Part shown: piece after piece, positions 21,990 through 35,258 of the stretch
Layout of the letters: each line of letters starts with the position of its first letter
How positions within the stretch are numbered: the first letter of the stretch is position 1
Origin: Nageia nagi
Taxonomy: Eukaryota; Pinophyta
Length of the DNA: 64,000 nt
Assembly: GCA_050084985.1 (NCBI GenBank)
Contig: JBITNC010000001.1
Coordinates: forward strand, 28,706,001-28,770,000
Reading direction: 5' to 3'
Program-made: the position numbers and the translations under genes
The notes under the pieces: generated by a model
Database searches by the model: none
The model's input: only the letters and a program-made list of their open reading frames with translations
Told to the model about the DNA's origin: nothing

Positions 21990-24480
21990 GCAATTATTTT
22001 GTGTACCTAGGGAGTTTTTTTTACCAAAATACACTTCACAAAGGTAGACACAAAAAAAGGTACCTTTGGTTGAGCAATTTCCATGCTATTAGATCCATGC
22101 AAACAGTGTTGGACACCACCAGTGACATTCATGCTAACTCTATTTCTAATTTTGTTGCAAGGAGCATGCTTGTATCCATGATTATTAGTAAAATAATGAC
22201 ATACTTCATTGGAAACACTCATTGTGTTGATACAACATCTTGGTTGTGAAGAAGGTAGAGGATTGGTGAAGAACCCTAGTTGTTCATTATCAGGATGTAC
22301 AAGCCCTGCTTGGTCAATTGGCTTAGCATCCATCTTGATAGCTCCTTTGTCAATGAAATCCTATATAATATGCTTGAGAGACATGCAATTGTATGTTAGA
22401 TGTTCAAGTATCCTTTAATAATTACAAAATTCTTCATAGAGAAAATGCTTAGGCACACCATTAGAGAACCTAGGCTCAATAATAGGAGGCAACTCAATAA
22501 GTTCTTCATCTAATAAAGCATTAAGAATATTATCAACAATATCAGTCAAAGGAGTAAATTATTGCCTAGGTTTAGAGTTAGTTCTGTATTTATGAGTAGA
22601 ATTGTTTGCTTAAACCCTATTAGTTTTTTCAGGGATTGATTTTTACTATGAGTATTATCATTATTCTTCATAGCATACAATTTTTTGATACATGGCTCTT
22701 TCTTGATAACTATATCTATCATGTCTTCTAGTGGCAGATCATGGTTAGAGATGAAGAATAGTTTATATATAAGTAAGAGAGCATTTGAAAAAACATCTTT
22801 CAAATCTTTTTTAAGAATTGTTATTATGTTAGCCACTTGTTTCCATACTTTTACAAATACCTTGATAGATTGATTAGGCAATTGTTTAATTTTGCACAAA
22901 TCCTTAAAATATACTTTCTCACAATATTATGTCTAAAATTTTGTAGAAATAAATGAATCAAATCTTCATACCTATCAATGTTGTTTTTAGGAAGCTGAAA
23001 ATACCATTTGAGTGCATCATCTTTCAAACTATGGGAGAATAATTTAACTAACAAGTTTGTATCATGCATATATTCAATAACTTCTTCTTGGAACTTCCTA
23101 ACATGCATTTTAGGATCTTGCATACCATCAAATTTAGTAAACTTGACGCTTTTTACCAATAATGATTTTACCAAGGATTTTATGAGTTACAGGCTTCTTG
23201 ATACAAGATAAAAAATCATCTTCATCAACCAAGGTATTTTGAGATGCTAGATTGCTAACATTGGCTAAGTTAATCCTTGGGGATGGTGGTGGGGTTTGAG
23301 GTGGACAATGAGGTGGGCTAGTTTGATGTGAATCTTATATCATTTTAATTTTAGCCTCCTTCAAAGCAAAAAATGGATCTATATGATTAACTCTCTCATG
23401 ATCTAATTTATCTAGTATTTCAGCTAGTGCTTCTAACTATTTTTATGGAGGTTCTTTGTACCAACTAGTAGTATATTATATGTCAATAAGGATGCTATTT
23501 TTTATGTGATGTTCTTCTAATGTCCAATTAGGTTATAACTTGTATGCTTCATTAATCATTATATCAAGCTATTGATTAATAAAAGTTTCAAGATCTTCTT
23601 CTTGTATAATATTCTTATCTTTATAATTCATACCTTTTTTGAAGTGATCAGGCTTGAAGATGAGGTGGCTATAATCATTATCATTTTTATCTTGATCATC
23701 ATTGATGACATCATCTTCATCTTGATTTTTGTCAAGGGGTTGTGCACCCTCTCCATTTATCTCAAGATCTAGGCCAATAGCATTTTTTTCCATATTATTA
23801 GTGTCATAGTCACATCTAGCATGTTGTTAACACTATCTTCTTTATGGTTAAGCACCTTCCATTTTGATGTTTTTGTTATTTCATAAGAAAATAAGCTATC
23901 CTTTGATGTTGTAGTAGAATTCTCTTTGATTAAGTCATAGTTAGTCAAAATATTAATCACAAAAGGAGCATTATTTGTAAGATAATATTCTAATCTTTCC
24001 CTATCAAATAACACTTCCTGAATAGATTTAGCATAATAAGGGATTCTATCCATTTATAGAATTTCATCCTCATTGTTAGAAGAGTTAGAAGGATTAGGCA
24101 TGTTATCAAACTTAGAAGGATCAATGGTAAGATATCTCTAAGGATTTTCTCCAATAATATCCATTTCCTTGCTAGAATGTGAAGATTCAATGTCATTATG
24201 AATGTTAGGAAGGGGTTCTTGGATAGATAAGTTAGGATTATGTTGAACACTTCTCCTAAGCTCATTAAAGTGGACTTTCAACTTAGATATTTGAGGGTTT
24301 TTTGTACAAAGGTTCATTTTTGGGATATAAGCAAAATAAACTATAGCTTTATCATTTTCTTTAGCTACTATTCGAAGAGCTTATTCTAAAGGAATGAATT
24401 GTAATGAAAATAGATTCATAAATTCTCATAAAAATAGCCCTAGAGAAAAACCTAGGTGTTTAAGAATGTTGGGTTCACCA
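21990..24480 (-). pseudogene. Gypsy gag remnant without pol
   Basis: Minus strand: an acidic N-terminal region (24,053-23,569, containing a DEDDVINDDQDKND run). The retrotransposon gag core at 23,174-22,851 follows, with KFTKFDGMQDPKMHVRKFQE, LVKLFSHSLKDDALKWY and FLQNFRHN. Further down is a knuckle-like block (about 22,440-22,370) of the form CNY..ILEHLTYNCMSLKH. Downstream of gag no protease, RT or integrase is recognised before the similarity ends at about 21,990. The element is gag-only or has lost pol. Its 5' LTR is at 24,485-27,880. The spacer TTTTGGTGAACCC just inside the LTR may be the PBS. Confidence 0.75.
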
Positions 24481-24703
24481 AAATGTAGAACCAAAATAAT
24501 GCAATTAATTATTTATGGGGGTTAATTAATGTGCTATTGATCTACTTTTTTCTTATTGACACATGTATGTGAAATATGGTAATAACGAATAACATAAAAA
24601 GACTTATGTTTAATTAGATCACATATTCATTCTGTTATGAGAAACATACACAAAATATAAGCATACATTCATTCAAATACACATCATTTCACCCTATATT
24701 AGG

Positions 24704-25195
24704 TGAAACAATACCATAATGAGCCACCCTTAGGGGTGTGGCTACCAAAGGTATTGCCAGGCACCAGCATGGACATCATGGTTTGCAAGCTTGAGCACTG
24801 GACTTATGGGAATCACCCCTACCTGTATGACACCTTATGGCATGACCTACATGTCTAGCTAGCTCCACCTTACCATCAAATCTATAATTGCATACTATCT
24901 AAGGTCTCATACCTATAGGGCTTGATCCGACCCCTTGGAACATCGAATTGTCATAGTTACCAGAGACATGGTGCTCACCACCCAACTAGTAACCTTCTAA
25001 TGGGTTTCACCCCTAAGGTCTCCTTGAGCTTTATTCACCCTTTCATCTTGACCAGTACAACCATAGGAATAGACTCACATCCATGTCTACCATGGTCCCT
25101 TAGGCATGATGGTTCAAGTCTGAAAATGGATCCCTATGTAGTATAGGTTGTGCTCTAAGCACACTCACCACCTTGGGAGAGGTTGCCCTCTCACA
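24704..25195 (-). repeat. 3' LTR of the 2.8-kb element
   Basis: TGAAACAATACCATAATGAG at the low end, CCCTCTCACA at the high end. The adjoining TTCTCCCCCACTT is the complement of the polypurine tract. Confidence 0.92.
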
Positions 25196-26748
25196 TTCTC
25201 CCCCACTTATAATAGTTAACATCCTCATCAACAACACACTCTAGAAAGGGTACAAAGTACATCACTTAGCTTTTCAACCTTGAAGGTTATGTTCATCACT
25301 ACCTCATCGATGGATCTATGTTGAACATAAGGGTAACATAGCCAAGAGGTACCAAATCTGAATGTTTGATATTTTTCAACATTCATCTCATTCAAAATGT
25401 GGTTCATATATTTAACAGTAATTCACTCAACAATCCAAAACCACACACACAACATCCTAGCCATAGGTTCCCATAGGATTTAACCTACTATAATTAGCTA
25501 ATGACTATTCAAGCTTAACCTCTTATGTACTCAACTGGTAGCACCCAAAGGAATGCCTAACCATTCTTTAGAGTAGCTTCCAAGATGGTCCAATCTATAC
25601 ACAAATCAACACACCAAGGACACATTCATAGATTTCACTCCTGAGGATCCATCCACTAGCTTAAGGATTTGAGTTGTAGTATTCTTTGTTACATCTAGCA
25701 TTTCTACTCATCTTCCCCAAAATTGCAAATTGAACTCATACCATAGTTAATTTTATTAGTGTGGGTTGGTTCATTTTACTAAGTGTGAGGATACATTTTA
25801 TCTTCATTATCTAAATGCCCCATCCCATGTAGTTTGTGAATGTTCATTAGTTTTACCAAGCCATACATATCATAGATCATGTAGCCAAGGACACCCGAAT
25901 TTGAACTGAACATCTTCAAAACCACCTATGAAACTCTCACTACAACCACATGCTCTAAGACTAATGCATTCACATTACTTAATCTCTCCATCATAGTTTA
26001 AGAAAAATACTACAAATAAACTCTCACTCCACTATACCGATACTAAGCCAAGTTGAGGACATATATCCATGTCAGTATACTCTTATCCCTTTGGACTATT
26101 AAACCATCTAAGGATGGTGACTTGAACTTTTAAGTAGACTTAGATCTTAAAATGCTACATCCAACCTTTAAGCTCCTCTAATAGATTTTCACCCAAAAAT
26201 GGTGTAGGTGTCGAGATAGCCCTGGTTGTCACCCATCTCTAACTGCTCCATGGTGCATCTGCTTAACCATATCCAAACTAGTAGAAAACGACCTTAAAAT
26301 CCCACCTTGTAGGCAAATGGCCACCAAAACCATTCATATGGGAAACTTTTCACTTAAATCTTCTTTGGGAACAAACATTGTGCTCCATGGCTCATGTCCA
26401 TGGTCCATGCTCAATGTTCATGGTTCATGGTTCATGGTGCATGATCACTTGTGCACACTATCAAAATAGTCTCACATCTATGAGTTGCTCCACATTTTTG
26501 CCAAGGCATTCTAGAATTCAAATTTGCATAAACACACACATAAGACACATACGAGGCAACAAGGTTATGCATGAGTAGAAAGCAAACACAGAGCTCAAAG
26601 CATGCATAACCACATGGTAAACGCCACACATAAACACATGACAAGGCATGACAAACAACCCATGTTGTGTCTTTAGCATTCCAATTTTATTATGCGTTCA
26701 ACTTGGCATACAAGATCCCACTCCTTTCATTAGGAGTTTCATAGGTGT

Positions 26749-26850
26749 TACCTCCTTTGATGTATCAGCATAATGGTAAAGTGTTACCTCCTTTAGGGCA
26801 TCAGCATAATGGTAAGGTGCTTCCTTCTTTGATGCATCAGCACCCCTACA
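26749..26850. repeat. 36-bp tandem repeat, about 2.8 copies
   Basis: TGTTACCTCCTTTGATGTAT, CAGCATAATGGTAAAG repeats inside the 2.8-kb element. A second low-complexity patch of TTCATGGT-like words lies at 26,385-26,445. Confidence 0.8.
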
Positions 26851-27003
26851 CATATAACAAACAATTAAGCACTAGTGCATACTCACCCATTTTCTCAATC
26901 AAGGTCAAGTAAGTAACCAATCCTTCAATGCATAGTGTTTCACATGGGTCGAATTGATACAATACACTCAATACATGGCATCTTCCTTACCTAAACCTCT
27001 AAG

Positions 27004-27015
27004 GCTCTGATACCA
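27004..27015 (-). other. PBS, perfect tRNA-iMet type
   Basis: The plus-strand text GCTCTGATACCA is the exact complement of the canonical TGGTATCAGAGC. It lies two bases inside the LTR. Confidence 0.93.
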
Positions 27016-27017
27016 TA

Positions 27018-27504
27018 TGAAACATTACCATAAGCCACCCTTGGAAGTGTGGCTATCAAAGGTATCACCAAGCACCAGCATAGACATCCTGGTTCGTAAG
27101 CAATGGCACCAAACATATGAGAATCACCCCTACTTGTATGACCCCTTATGGCATGACATACATGTCTAGCTAGCTTTGCCTTATTGTCAAATCTATAGTC
27201 ACATACTACCCAAGGTCTGTACCTCATGGGCTTGAACTAGCCCCTTGGAGCACCAGATTATCATAGTTACTAGAGACTTGGCACTCATCGCCCAACCAAC
27301 AACCTTCTAATGGGTTTCACCCTTAAGGTCACCTTGAGCTTTATTCACCCTTTCATCCTAACCAGTACAACCATAGGAATGATCTCACATTCATGTCCAC
27401 CATGGTCCCTTAGGCACGATGGTCCAAGTTCATAATGGATCCTCATGTACTAGAGGTTGCACTCTAAGCACACTCACCACCTTGGGAGAGTCTACCCTCT
27501 CACA
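27018..27504 (-). repeat. 5' LTR of the 2.8-kb element
   Basis: TGAAACATTACCATAAGCC at the low end, CCCTCTCACA at the high end, followed by the TSD TTAGG. Confidence 0.92.
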
Positions 27505-27880
27505 TTAGGTACATTGCTGATAGTTTAAGATAAATAATATAACAGATGCAATAAATAATGTAGTAATGAGCCAACAAAAGAGTAATCATATAACAAATAA
27601 AAGATAATAAATGATGTTCACTTGTTATAGATATGATATTCACAAAGGTTTTCCTTAGGTCTTGTTCTTTGTTCTCTCCTTGTCTTTCTTTTGTCTTATC
27701 AATGATCTTCTATCTGATTTTCAATTGATAGAGTTTCCTCCTCTAAGGATCTTCAATTCCCTCTTTAGTTTCCTTTGATGCCTTTATATAGCAATACTTA
27801 TATTATAAGATTTGACCCCTAATTCATAATATGGTGGTCCATTACATGAATTACATATCTTTTTGGGTATTTTTAATCCC

Positions 27881-30750
27881 TTATCATCTTTGTCAATCTA
27901 TCACTTTATATCATCATCAACATTATACTTGTTCATCCATGCATCAACACACTACAACTTATCTATTTTATCATGTTTTCCCATTACAGTTAATCCTTGA
28001 CATCTCATTCACTCACTCATATGTCCATCAATACTTTATATTCATTTTGCTCAATTCTTTTTGCTCACTATTGCTCATATATCCTCTATTTTTCTTTCTC
28101 ATACATATTACAATATCAATTTTATCTTTATCTATTCCTTGAAAATTAGATACTCATTATTTGACTACCTTGTTGCTCATACATACATTTACATTTGCAA
28201 TACCAACATATCAACTTGGCTTCCTTGCCTTAACACTTACACTTTAAGCTTTTTGCACTTTAGATTTTTCATTCATATGTATTCATTATGGCACAAAACC
28301 TAGTAACAGTCACTAATAATTTCTGAACACTTTCACACTATCCATAACGTCTCTAATAGTTACAAATCTATGTAATAGTCAATTCTAGGTGATAACTTTA
28401 ATTCAATATGATTGTAATAGATTTTTAGTTACATAACTTCTTTTGATCATAAGTGTCCACTCCTTCAACTTTAATGTATGTTGATAACCATTAATACAAA
28501 CTTTTGCGTGCATTTGGTCCCCTACACTTAGCTTTGACACCATCTCTATAAAATTTATATCACCTTTAATTCTCTAGTCTTGTATCTTGCATGTTGATGA
28601 TTGAAATCCCATTTATGCTATAGTACAATCCTCTTGCATACTTACCAACTTTAGATCAGTTATCTAAGCTTTAGTACAAGTCCTTTACTTAATTATCAAC
28701 ATCTAAATTGGCATAAAACCTTCAATCTAATGGTATACCTCCTTTGCATGCTTTTTGATCATCATATCATTCCATAATCCTCCTATTTGGTGGCTAGAAC
28801 TACATTGCCAATCCTTGGCCATATCTCTAGCAAGCCTCTCCAAGTAAAGCACCTAAATCAAAGTATCTTTATCTTATCATTTATTGCTTATATCATGTTG
28901 ACATCACCTACCGATTGCTCTTTTTCCTTTGCTTACTTTTTGATACTCAACCTTGGTCACCTTTAAGCCTTTTCTTCTCAACTATTGAACTTTATTCATT
29001 CTTACATGTCATGGAGTTGTTGACATCACTTTGTTGGTAATGCTTTTGTCTATCTCCTTCATTGGTACTTAAGTTCACTACATTCAAGCCTCTTCAAATA
29101 AGTCATCGTACTCAATTCCTTTTTGTAATTCTTCCTTTATAGTTGGTACTTAATTTCTTTATCTTTGTAACATTTCAACTTTGCTACCAAAACTAGTGCA
29201 TTTTGGATAACCTAACATCACTAATTGATAACATTTTATCCTATTTTTCTTCATCAATACTTAATTTCACCACCTTCCAATTTCTTTACCTAAGATTTCA
29301 AATTCTTTGAAGTTTTGAATGCCATTCATAAACTGATATTTATTCTTTGTCAATCCTTAACTTCACTCCATCATTATCTCAACTTCTAACATATTGGAAT
29401 CAATTCATTTGATGTAACCTTCTCGTTGGTGACATCATGCAATGAATTTCTTTGCATGGTTGATTTTTAACTTTAGCTGGATTACGATCTATTATCTTAG
29501 CAATTGGACATAATGTATTTTGGAGTGCTATTACTCTATTGATATCATATGCTAGATTATCATTATTTTTCTTATCTATCTAATTCCATATCAGATCAAT
29601 ATACCTAACTTTCATATCAACACCGACCAATTCATCAATTCTTTATTACACTCATATAAGTCAGTAAGGCTACCTAGATCCACATCATCCATCCTTTGGC
29701 CAAGTTAATATAATTGTGTTAGCAAAAGTAAACACACCCAACACTACAACTCTTCACTACTTACAACTTGTCAAACACCTAAAAACACTATTAAATACCC
29801 AACAACATTATTAACAGTTATATCAACTGGCATTAGCAACTAATTAAAATTTTGCATCAACTATCAGTCCATACCTTCACCTAACACTACATTCAAGCAT
29901 ACGATAATACATATGCACTTATTATTAATCCATTTGGTAACCTTAGGTAGAATGGCTTCATGTTCTCCTTTGGAAATGTGGTTGCTTGCATCATTGATAA
30001 AATTTTATTACAACAATCTTCCTCACCTTTGGCATTGTGACTTATTTTCCTCATTGATAACAATGACAATATTAAGCCAACAATCTCCTTTAACAATTAT
30101 GACAAGACCATAAGCCAAAAATGGTATGTAGAAATAATATCATTAAAAGGTACAAATATTAAGAGAAGTTCAAGTATAAAAGAAGATTAAAGCAACGAAT
30201 TCTTTATTAGATTCTAATTAAGCCCACACATAATCTTTATAGGTCAAATTGAAGTGTATATATACCCTTTTTTACAAATATTAATGATATCTTTCAGCAC
30301 CACCTATCTAAGGATCTATTATACTCTTTCATATTATGTTTCATTATTCTTCATAACTCTTCATGATCTATGGCATCAACAAAAAATTTCATCTAAGAGC
30401 ACAACATCACTAAGTGTATCAAAGTGAATAACATCCATAATGTGCTTTTTATATATTGAAGTCTCTAAATTCAAAAGATATTGTGTGATAGGATTGGAGG
30501 TACTAGATCAAAGATTCATTAAGAGATTTATATTTAACCCAGTCCATTACTCATCAAATAATATTCAATCTACTAGTTTATAATTATCATTCTTTGGTAA
30601 TTCATAAAAATGAGGTGAATTATTAATTTAATTCATTTTTATCCATCTACATTTTTGTGAACCCATCTATTTTGAGGAGTTTTATTCTTTAGAGTAAACT
30701 TTTGTGTGTATATGAGAAGAAATTAATAGCATATATGTCATTCATTATCA
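27881..30750. other. Unassigned stretch, strongly G-poor on the plus strand
   Basis: About 2.9 kb with C, T and A but few G on this strand, most obvious from 27,880 to 29,900. Frames of 60-103 codons here are Ser/Leu/Ile/Tyr-rich by composition and carry no recognisable motif. No LTR or repeat pair was found. It may be the interior of a purine-rich element on the minus strand. Confidence 0.4.
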
Positions 30751-30979
30751 ATGAGAGAGATGTTGATACTATAAAAACAAATCAAAATATTAAGTTCATG
30801 GATCTCATCCAATAACTCAATACCAATCCTGATATCCTAAATCAACTCATCTCAGTATTAGGGCATCTGAGTTGTAACAATTAGAATAAATAACAAGCTT
30901 CTACAAGTGTCAATAAAGGATCTAATCAAGTTTGTAAATATCAATAAGGATTTGGTTAACATCAAATCTTATTTAAAAG

Positions 30980-31510
30980 CATAAAAGAAGAGGGAAAAAT
31001 ATGATGGATCCTTCAGCACTCCTTTATCTGATGAGATGTTGAATTTTCCCTATCCACCCAATTTCAATATCCCCAAGTTTGAGATGTTCAATGGAGAAGG
31101 ATATCACAAAAAATATCATATTAGTTTTGAAGAGGAATGTATTATGGTTATCACCACAACAAGCTAGCTATAAATAAGAATACTTAGGAAATAAATAAAT
31201 ACTCCTAAATGAACTTAATACTCTAACAGTAGAAGCACCAACATTGAATAGATCTTCTACCCAAAGGGAGTTTAAGTTTACTTTTCCAATTCAACCAAGA
31301 ATTATTTTTGTAGATTTATTAACAAAAGGTTTATGGAAATCCATGAAGAGGAGACCAAAATATGATAGTGTGAAAGTTGGTAATTAGGATTTCTTTTGTG
31401 CATATCATCAAACAAGAGGGCAATCTACCAATCGTTGGAAGAACATGGAAGATGTAATTTTGGATTTGATTGTAAAAGGGAAGTATGAGATTTAAGAGCC
31501 TAAAAGAAGA
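30980..31510 (+). pseudogene. Gypsy gag remnant (plus strand)
   Basis: PYPPNFNIPKFEMFNGEGY and HISFEEECIMV near 31,040-31,130 match the start of the gypsy gag core. Further down, CAYHQTRGQSTNRW followed by DVILDLIVKGKYEI (31,397-31,494) is the usual gag zinc-knuckle block, with one His changed to Gln and the last Cys to Trp. The middle of gag is scrambled or deleted, and no pol or LTR was located. Confidence 0.6.
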
Positions 31511-31639
31511 GAAAATATTTATTATAAGTACAAAAATACCATTTTCATTAATGAGGAGATTTGTGCCAATGTTATAAGAGTACACCCAAAGGTAATCAAA
31601 AATTCAATTATGTAAGAACAAGTATTCCACCATGTTGAC

Positions 31640-32870
31640 TAGTTGATTTAGTGAAAGGGAATTATGATCATGTGGGTTCTTACCTATAGAAATGAATATA
31701 GGAATTACACATAATGGAAAAGAAGGAAAATGAAACAACAATTATAACTCATATCTAAAAGTAACCATAGGAAAATAGAAGCAATAGTTTATAATGGGAA
31801 ACAATGTCCATATTTATAAAAGCAAAAAATGAAGTGCTTGAGACTCCAAGAGCTCTAATAGATCATAATTTATTTAGAGAATTAGGAAAATCATAAATGA
31901 AATTTTTTATAAAGGAATGGACTTCTATGTATGTGTGTCCAAGAAAGATTTGATCAGATTGTGATCATTAAGGGCTCAACTATATGCCTGCAAAGAAAAT
32001 AAATACGAGTAGATGAAGAATAATCCATTGCATAGTAAATATTGAAGTGGATTTGCATATGTAGGATATGCATGTAAAATGAAATTCAAACTATGGAACA
32101 TTAAATCCCTTCATTATGTAGTAAAACCTATTTTCAATGTTCCCAGCAATGTAAATGCTACCAGTCGCACCAATGTTGAGTTACATGCATGATCTAAAGA
32201 TGAGATTATTAAGGATCAATTTTTTTAGTGTTAAAGGTATTCATGAGAAATCTGGAGATCTTTTTATATGAAGATGACAAAGAACCAATCTTATGATGGC
32301 CCATTTCCCAATTAGGAACATGTATCATTTTGGATACCCAAGCATATCAACCAACATCAATGCTAAGAGGATAAAGTAGTTGTAGAGAAATTTGAAGTGA
32401 TTTGAGCTATTTCTAAGTTATTTGGGAAGTTGGTTGAACCATTTGTGTTCTCTATGTATAATTATTTTCTATATAACCTTTTTTAGCCATCTTTAGTTAG
32501 GGTTGGTAAAGTTTGATAGATGTTGTGATTATTTTATGATTATTTATTGAATTCATTCTAATAGAGGAAGCCATTAAAGGATGTTAGAAGGTTGAGAAGG
32601 ATTTTTGCTAACAATAGAAGGGGATGAATGATTTTTGGAGGCAATTGAATCTCCATATTCTCTTTTAATTATAAGTCCCTATGGACCCAAAGATATTAAT
32701 CAGATTAGAAATGTTGGACTAGCCCATATTGGATGAACTAGGGTAAAAACCTTATGTCTTCATTTTGTGGATGTGATTTTATTCTATTTACTATTTAAAT
32801 TTGTATAATGTACAATAATATCGATGGGAAATCATATGAGTTCATTAAAGTAGACATAAAAGGGTTAAGT
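31640..32870. other. Unassigned stretch
   Basis: Possibly the decayed continuation of the preceding gag element. No protease or RT motif was recognised, and no repeat is obvious. Confidence 0.35.
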
Positions 32871-33998
32871 AAAAAAAATTATATTTGATGATCTCTAAAA
32901 TAACATAGCTTAAGAGATTAACATATCAAACATCATAATATCTAGATGGTTATCTCTTCTCAACATATAACTATTTCTTTTTCTTGAGGGGTCATTGATA
33001 CCCCTCATATTCCATGATAAAACTTTTAATTTTTTTTTTACCTTTGGGGGGTTTCTTCATCCCACCCCCACCTAGAGAAAGGATAGTTTAGACTCCTCTT
33101 TATATAGCTTTTATCATTTCTCTTTTGTAGTTCTTCAAAGGATGGTCTTCCTATAGTCTCTCTATCCACGTCTAACATTGAATTCTTATAGTGTCTTATG
33201 ATTCTTGAAGGGCTTGTTGGGATAGATTCATTACTTGATTCAAGTTTAACTCTTTTATGGTCCCTATACTTTTTGTCTCTTACTTCTTCTAGATTTAATT
33301 ACAGAATGTACCTATGGGGATATATCATCCTTCGATTTAGTTTCTCAAACCACTTCTTCCTATGTCTCTTCTCTTTTGCTCCTAGTGTCCATATCCTCCC
33401 TATCCCCACTCGAGGGGACATTTTCATCTTCTGGTTGAATTTATCCCATTGGTAGGATGGAAATGTTTATCTCTTCCTTGGTTGGTTCTTGATAGAGTAC
33501 CATTGTTCCTTCTATAGATATGTCCTCCTTCCTCTTTGTTGGTGGGTTATCCTCTCTTACCTTTAGAAGAGGTGTCCTAATTAGAATCCTTTATTTTTTC
33601 TTTTTTTATACTTTCCTAACAGGGGTTTCCTTTTTCTTAGATGGGAAAAATTGGCTACATGTCCCTTCTTCTTGTAGTTTTTATACATTAAGAGTGGATT
33701 TTTATACTCAAAACTTTGCTTCCAGTTACTTACATTTGATATTAGATCTATTAATTTAGGAATCTAAATATTCAAGCTACATTGATAGAAATTCTTTCAA
33801 ACACCATCCAAGTTCTCGTTCTAATGGTCTTATCAATAGTTATGAGTTTTACTATAATATTTTCTACAGCAATCAACACTTACTCATATCAGAATTGAAA
33901 AAGAAATTGAGATAGATGAACCCATAACACCATAGTATCAATGCTTTGTATGTATGGATCAAAATTTGTGTTCCACTTTCTTAAAAAAAGGTCCCTCT

Positions 33999-34814
33999 TG
34001 AAGAATATTCTAAATAAGGATCCAATGATCTTAGTACACTATTAACAATAGTATTCATATACCTAAGAAGGTTTAACAACTCAATAATAGAGAAATTCTC
34101 ATAATGAACCAAAATTTATAACAATATTCATTAATGAATCCAAACCAAAACACAACAATGTACCAATGTATTCAGTATAGAATATTATTCTATTAACAAT
34201 AAAAAATGCATTAGAATATTACTACTACAAACCCATTCATGATATAAATAGTCGAATGGGTATGCCCAACATTATTCAACTCACACTCTACACTATTATC
34301 CATAATAAAGTGGGATCAATCCAAGGATCTAACCAAATAACAATATAAGAAGCAAATTATAATATAATCTGAAAGATGAAGGATACAATTTGGAAGGTAA
34401 ATTAAAATGACCCTATCAATAACATAACATACTCTGCTCTACCTTACATTTACTCAAAATGGAGAAAAGAATAATCTCTTATCATTACAATGGATTATAG
34501 ACTCAAGAAACTTCAATCATTATATGTGCAAGCTATTACAATATAAACACAAGCTTTCAAATATATGCACAGGGTTTATACATATATGCATGGGTTATTT
34601 ACACAACATAAGTAGCCACAATAACACTTGATATATGCATACAATCTATTTACATATGCAAAAAGTTTACTAATATACACATAAATTATCTCATGCTATA
34701 CAAACATAATTTATGTGTTGATATAGGCACATAATTTCTACTTGAATAACTAGAACTAAAAATTAACAAAATTGGCAAGGGAATAAGGGATAAATATCAT
34801 GTTAGTTTTCAACA
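33999..34814 (-). repeat. 3' LTR of the 6.2-kb element
   Basis: 816 bp, starting TGAAGAATATTC at the low end and ending TTTTCAACA at the high end. It aligns through its whole length with 38,218-38,337 plus 39,555-40,184, sharing for example CTCAAAATGGAGAAAAGAA and GACTCAAGAAACTTCA. Confidence 0.92.
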
Positions 34815-34849
34815 TTCTTCCCCTTGTTGTTGAAGAGACTCGGGAATGA

Positions 34850-35208
34850 GTTTTGAAGCATCACAAACTGATTGAATAATCTTCCTTTTACACCTCTTTC
34901 AATTTTGTAACAAAAAATTCAAAAATTGAAAATTCTTTTGGCATATATAACACTTTCGCTCTTCATGTGGGCTATCCTCCATTATGCTTGATTTATCCTA
35001 CAAATAAAATAGAGTGCCTTTTGATGATCTAATCCCTCTTCATCAAAAGTCTCCTCTCTTAAAACCATAATCTTATGATTATTTATAACAATGATTCGCA
35101 ATAACCATTTCCTCATATGATCATCACTCTCATCATAATTCACAAGCCAAACTCCATATGAGTATCTACTAAAATGAACCATCTCATATATATATATATA
35201 TATAATAT

Positions 35209-35258
<50 letters not shown>

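Larger units (their letters stand above)
24704..27504 (-). mobile_element. Non-autonomous LTR retrotransposon, 2.8 kb, no gag-pol
   Basis: Direct LTRs at 24,704-25,195 and 27,018-27,504 (492 and 487 bp; TGAAACA...CTCTCACA) and the 5-bp TSD TTAGG. On the minus strand, a perfect tRNA-iMet PBS (TGGTATCAGAGC) follows the right-hand LTR, and the PPT AAGTGGGGGAGAA precedes the left-hand LTR. Transcription would therefore run from right to left. The 1.8-kb interior has no recognisable gag or pol and only short frames. The size lies between TRIM and LARD elements, and the PBS suggests a copia helper. LTRs differ at about 75-80 of 488 positions by hand count (about 16%), so the insertion is older than the copia at 9,870. 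Confidence 0.92.
24485..27880 (-). repeat. Gypsy LTR (copy 2), split by a nested element
   Basis: The LTR sequence of 7,304-7,923 recurs here in two pieces: 24,485-24,703 and 27,505-27,880. They are separated by the inserted element 24,704-27,504. TTAGG is present on both sides of the insert (24,699-24,703 and 27,505-27,509), and the uninterrupted copy 1 has a single ATTAGGTACAT at the same place. The reconstructed LTR is about 590 bp. Confidence 0.88.

Noticed and set aside
27831-28303. 103- and 80-codon plus-strand frames
   Set aside because: They lie in the G-poor stretch, where stops are rarer in some frames. No motif, and no start or splice context was seen.
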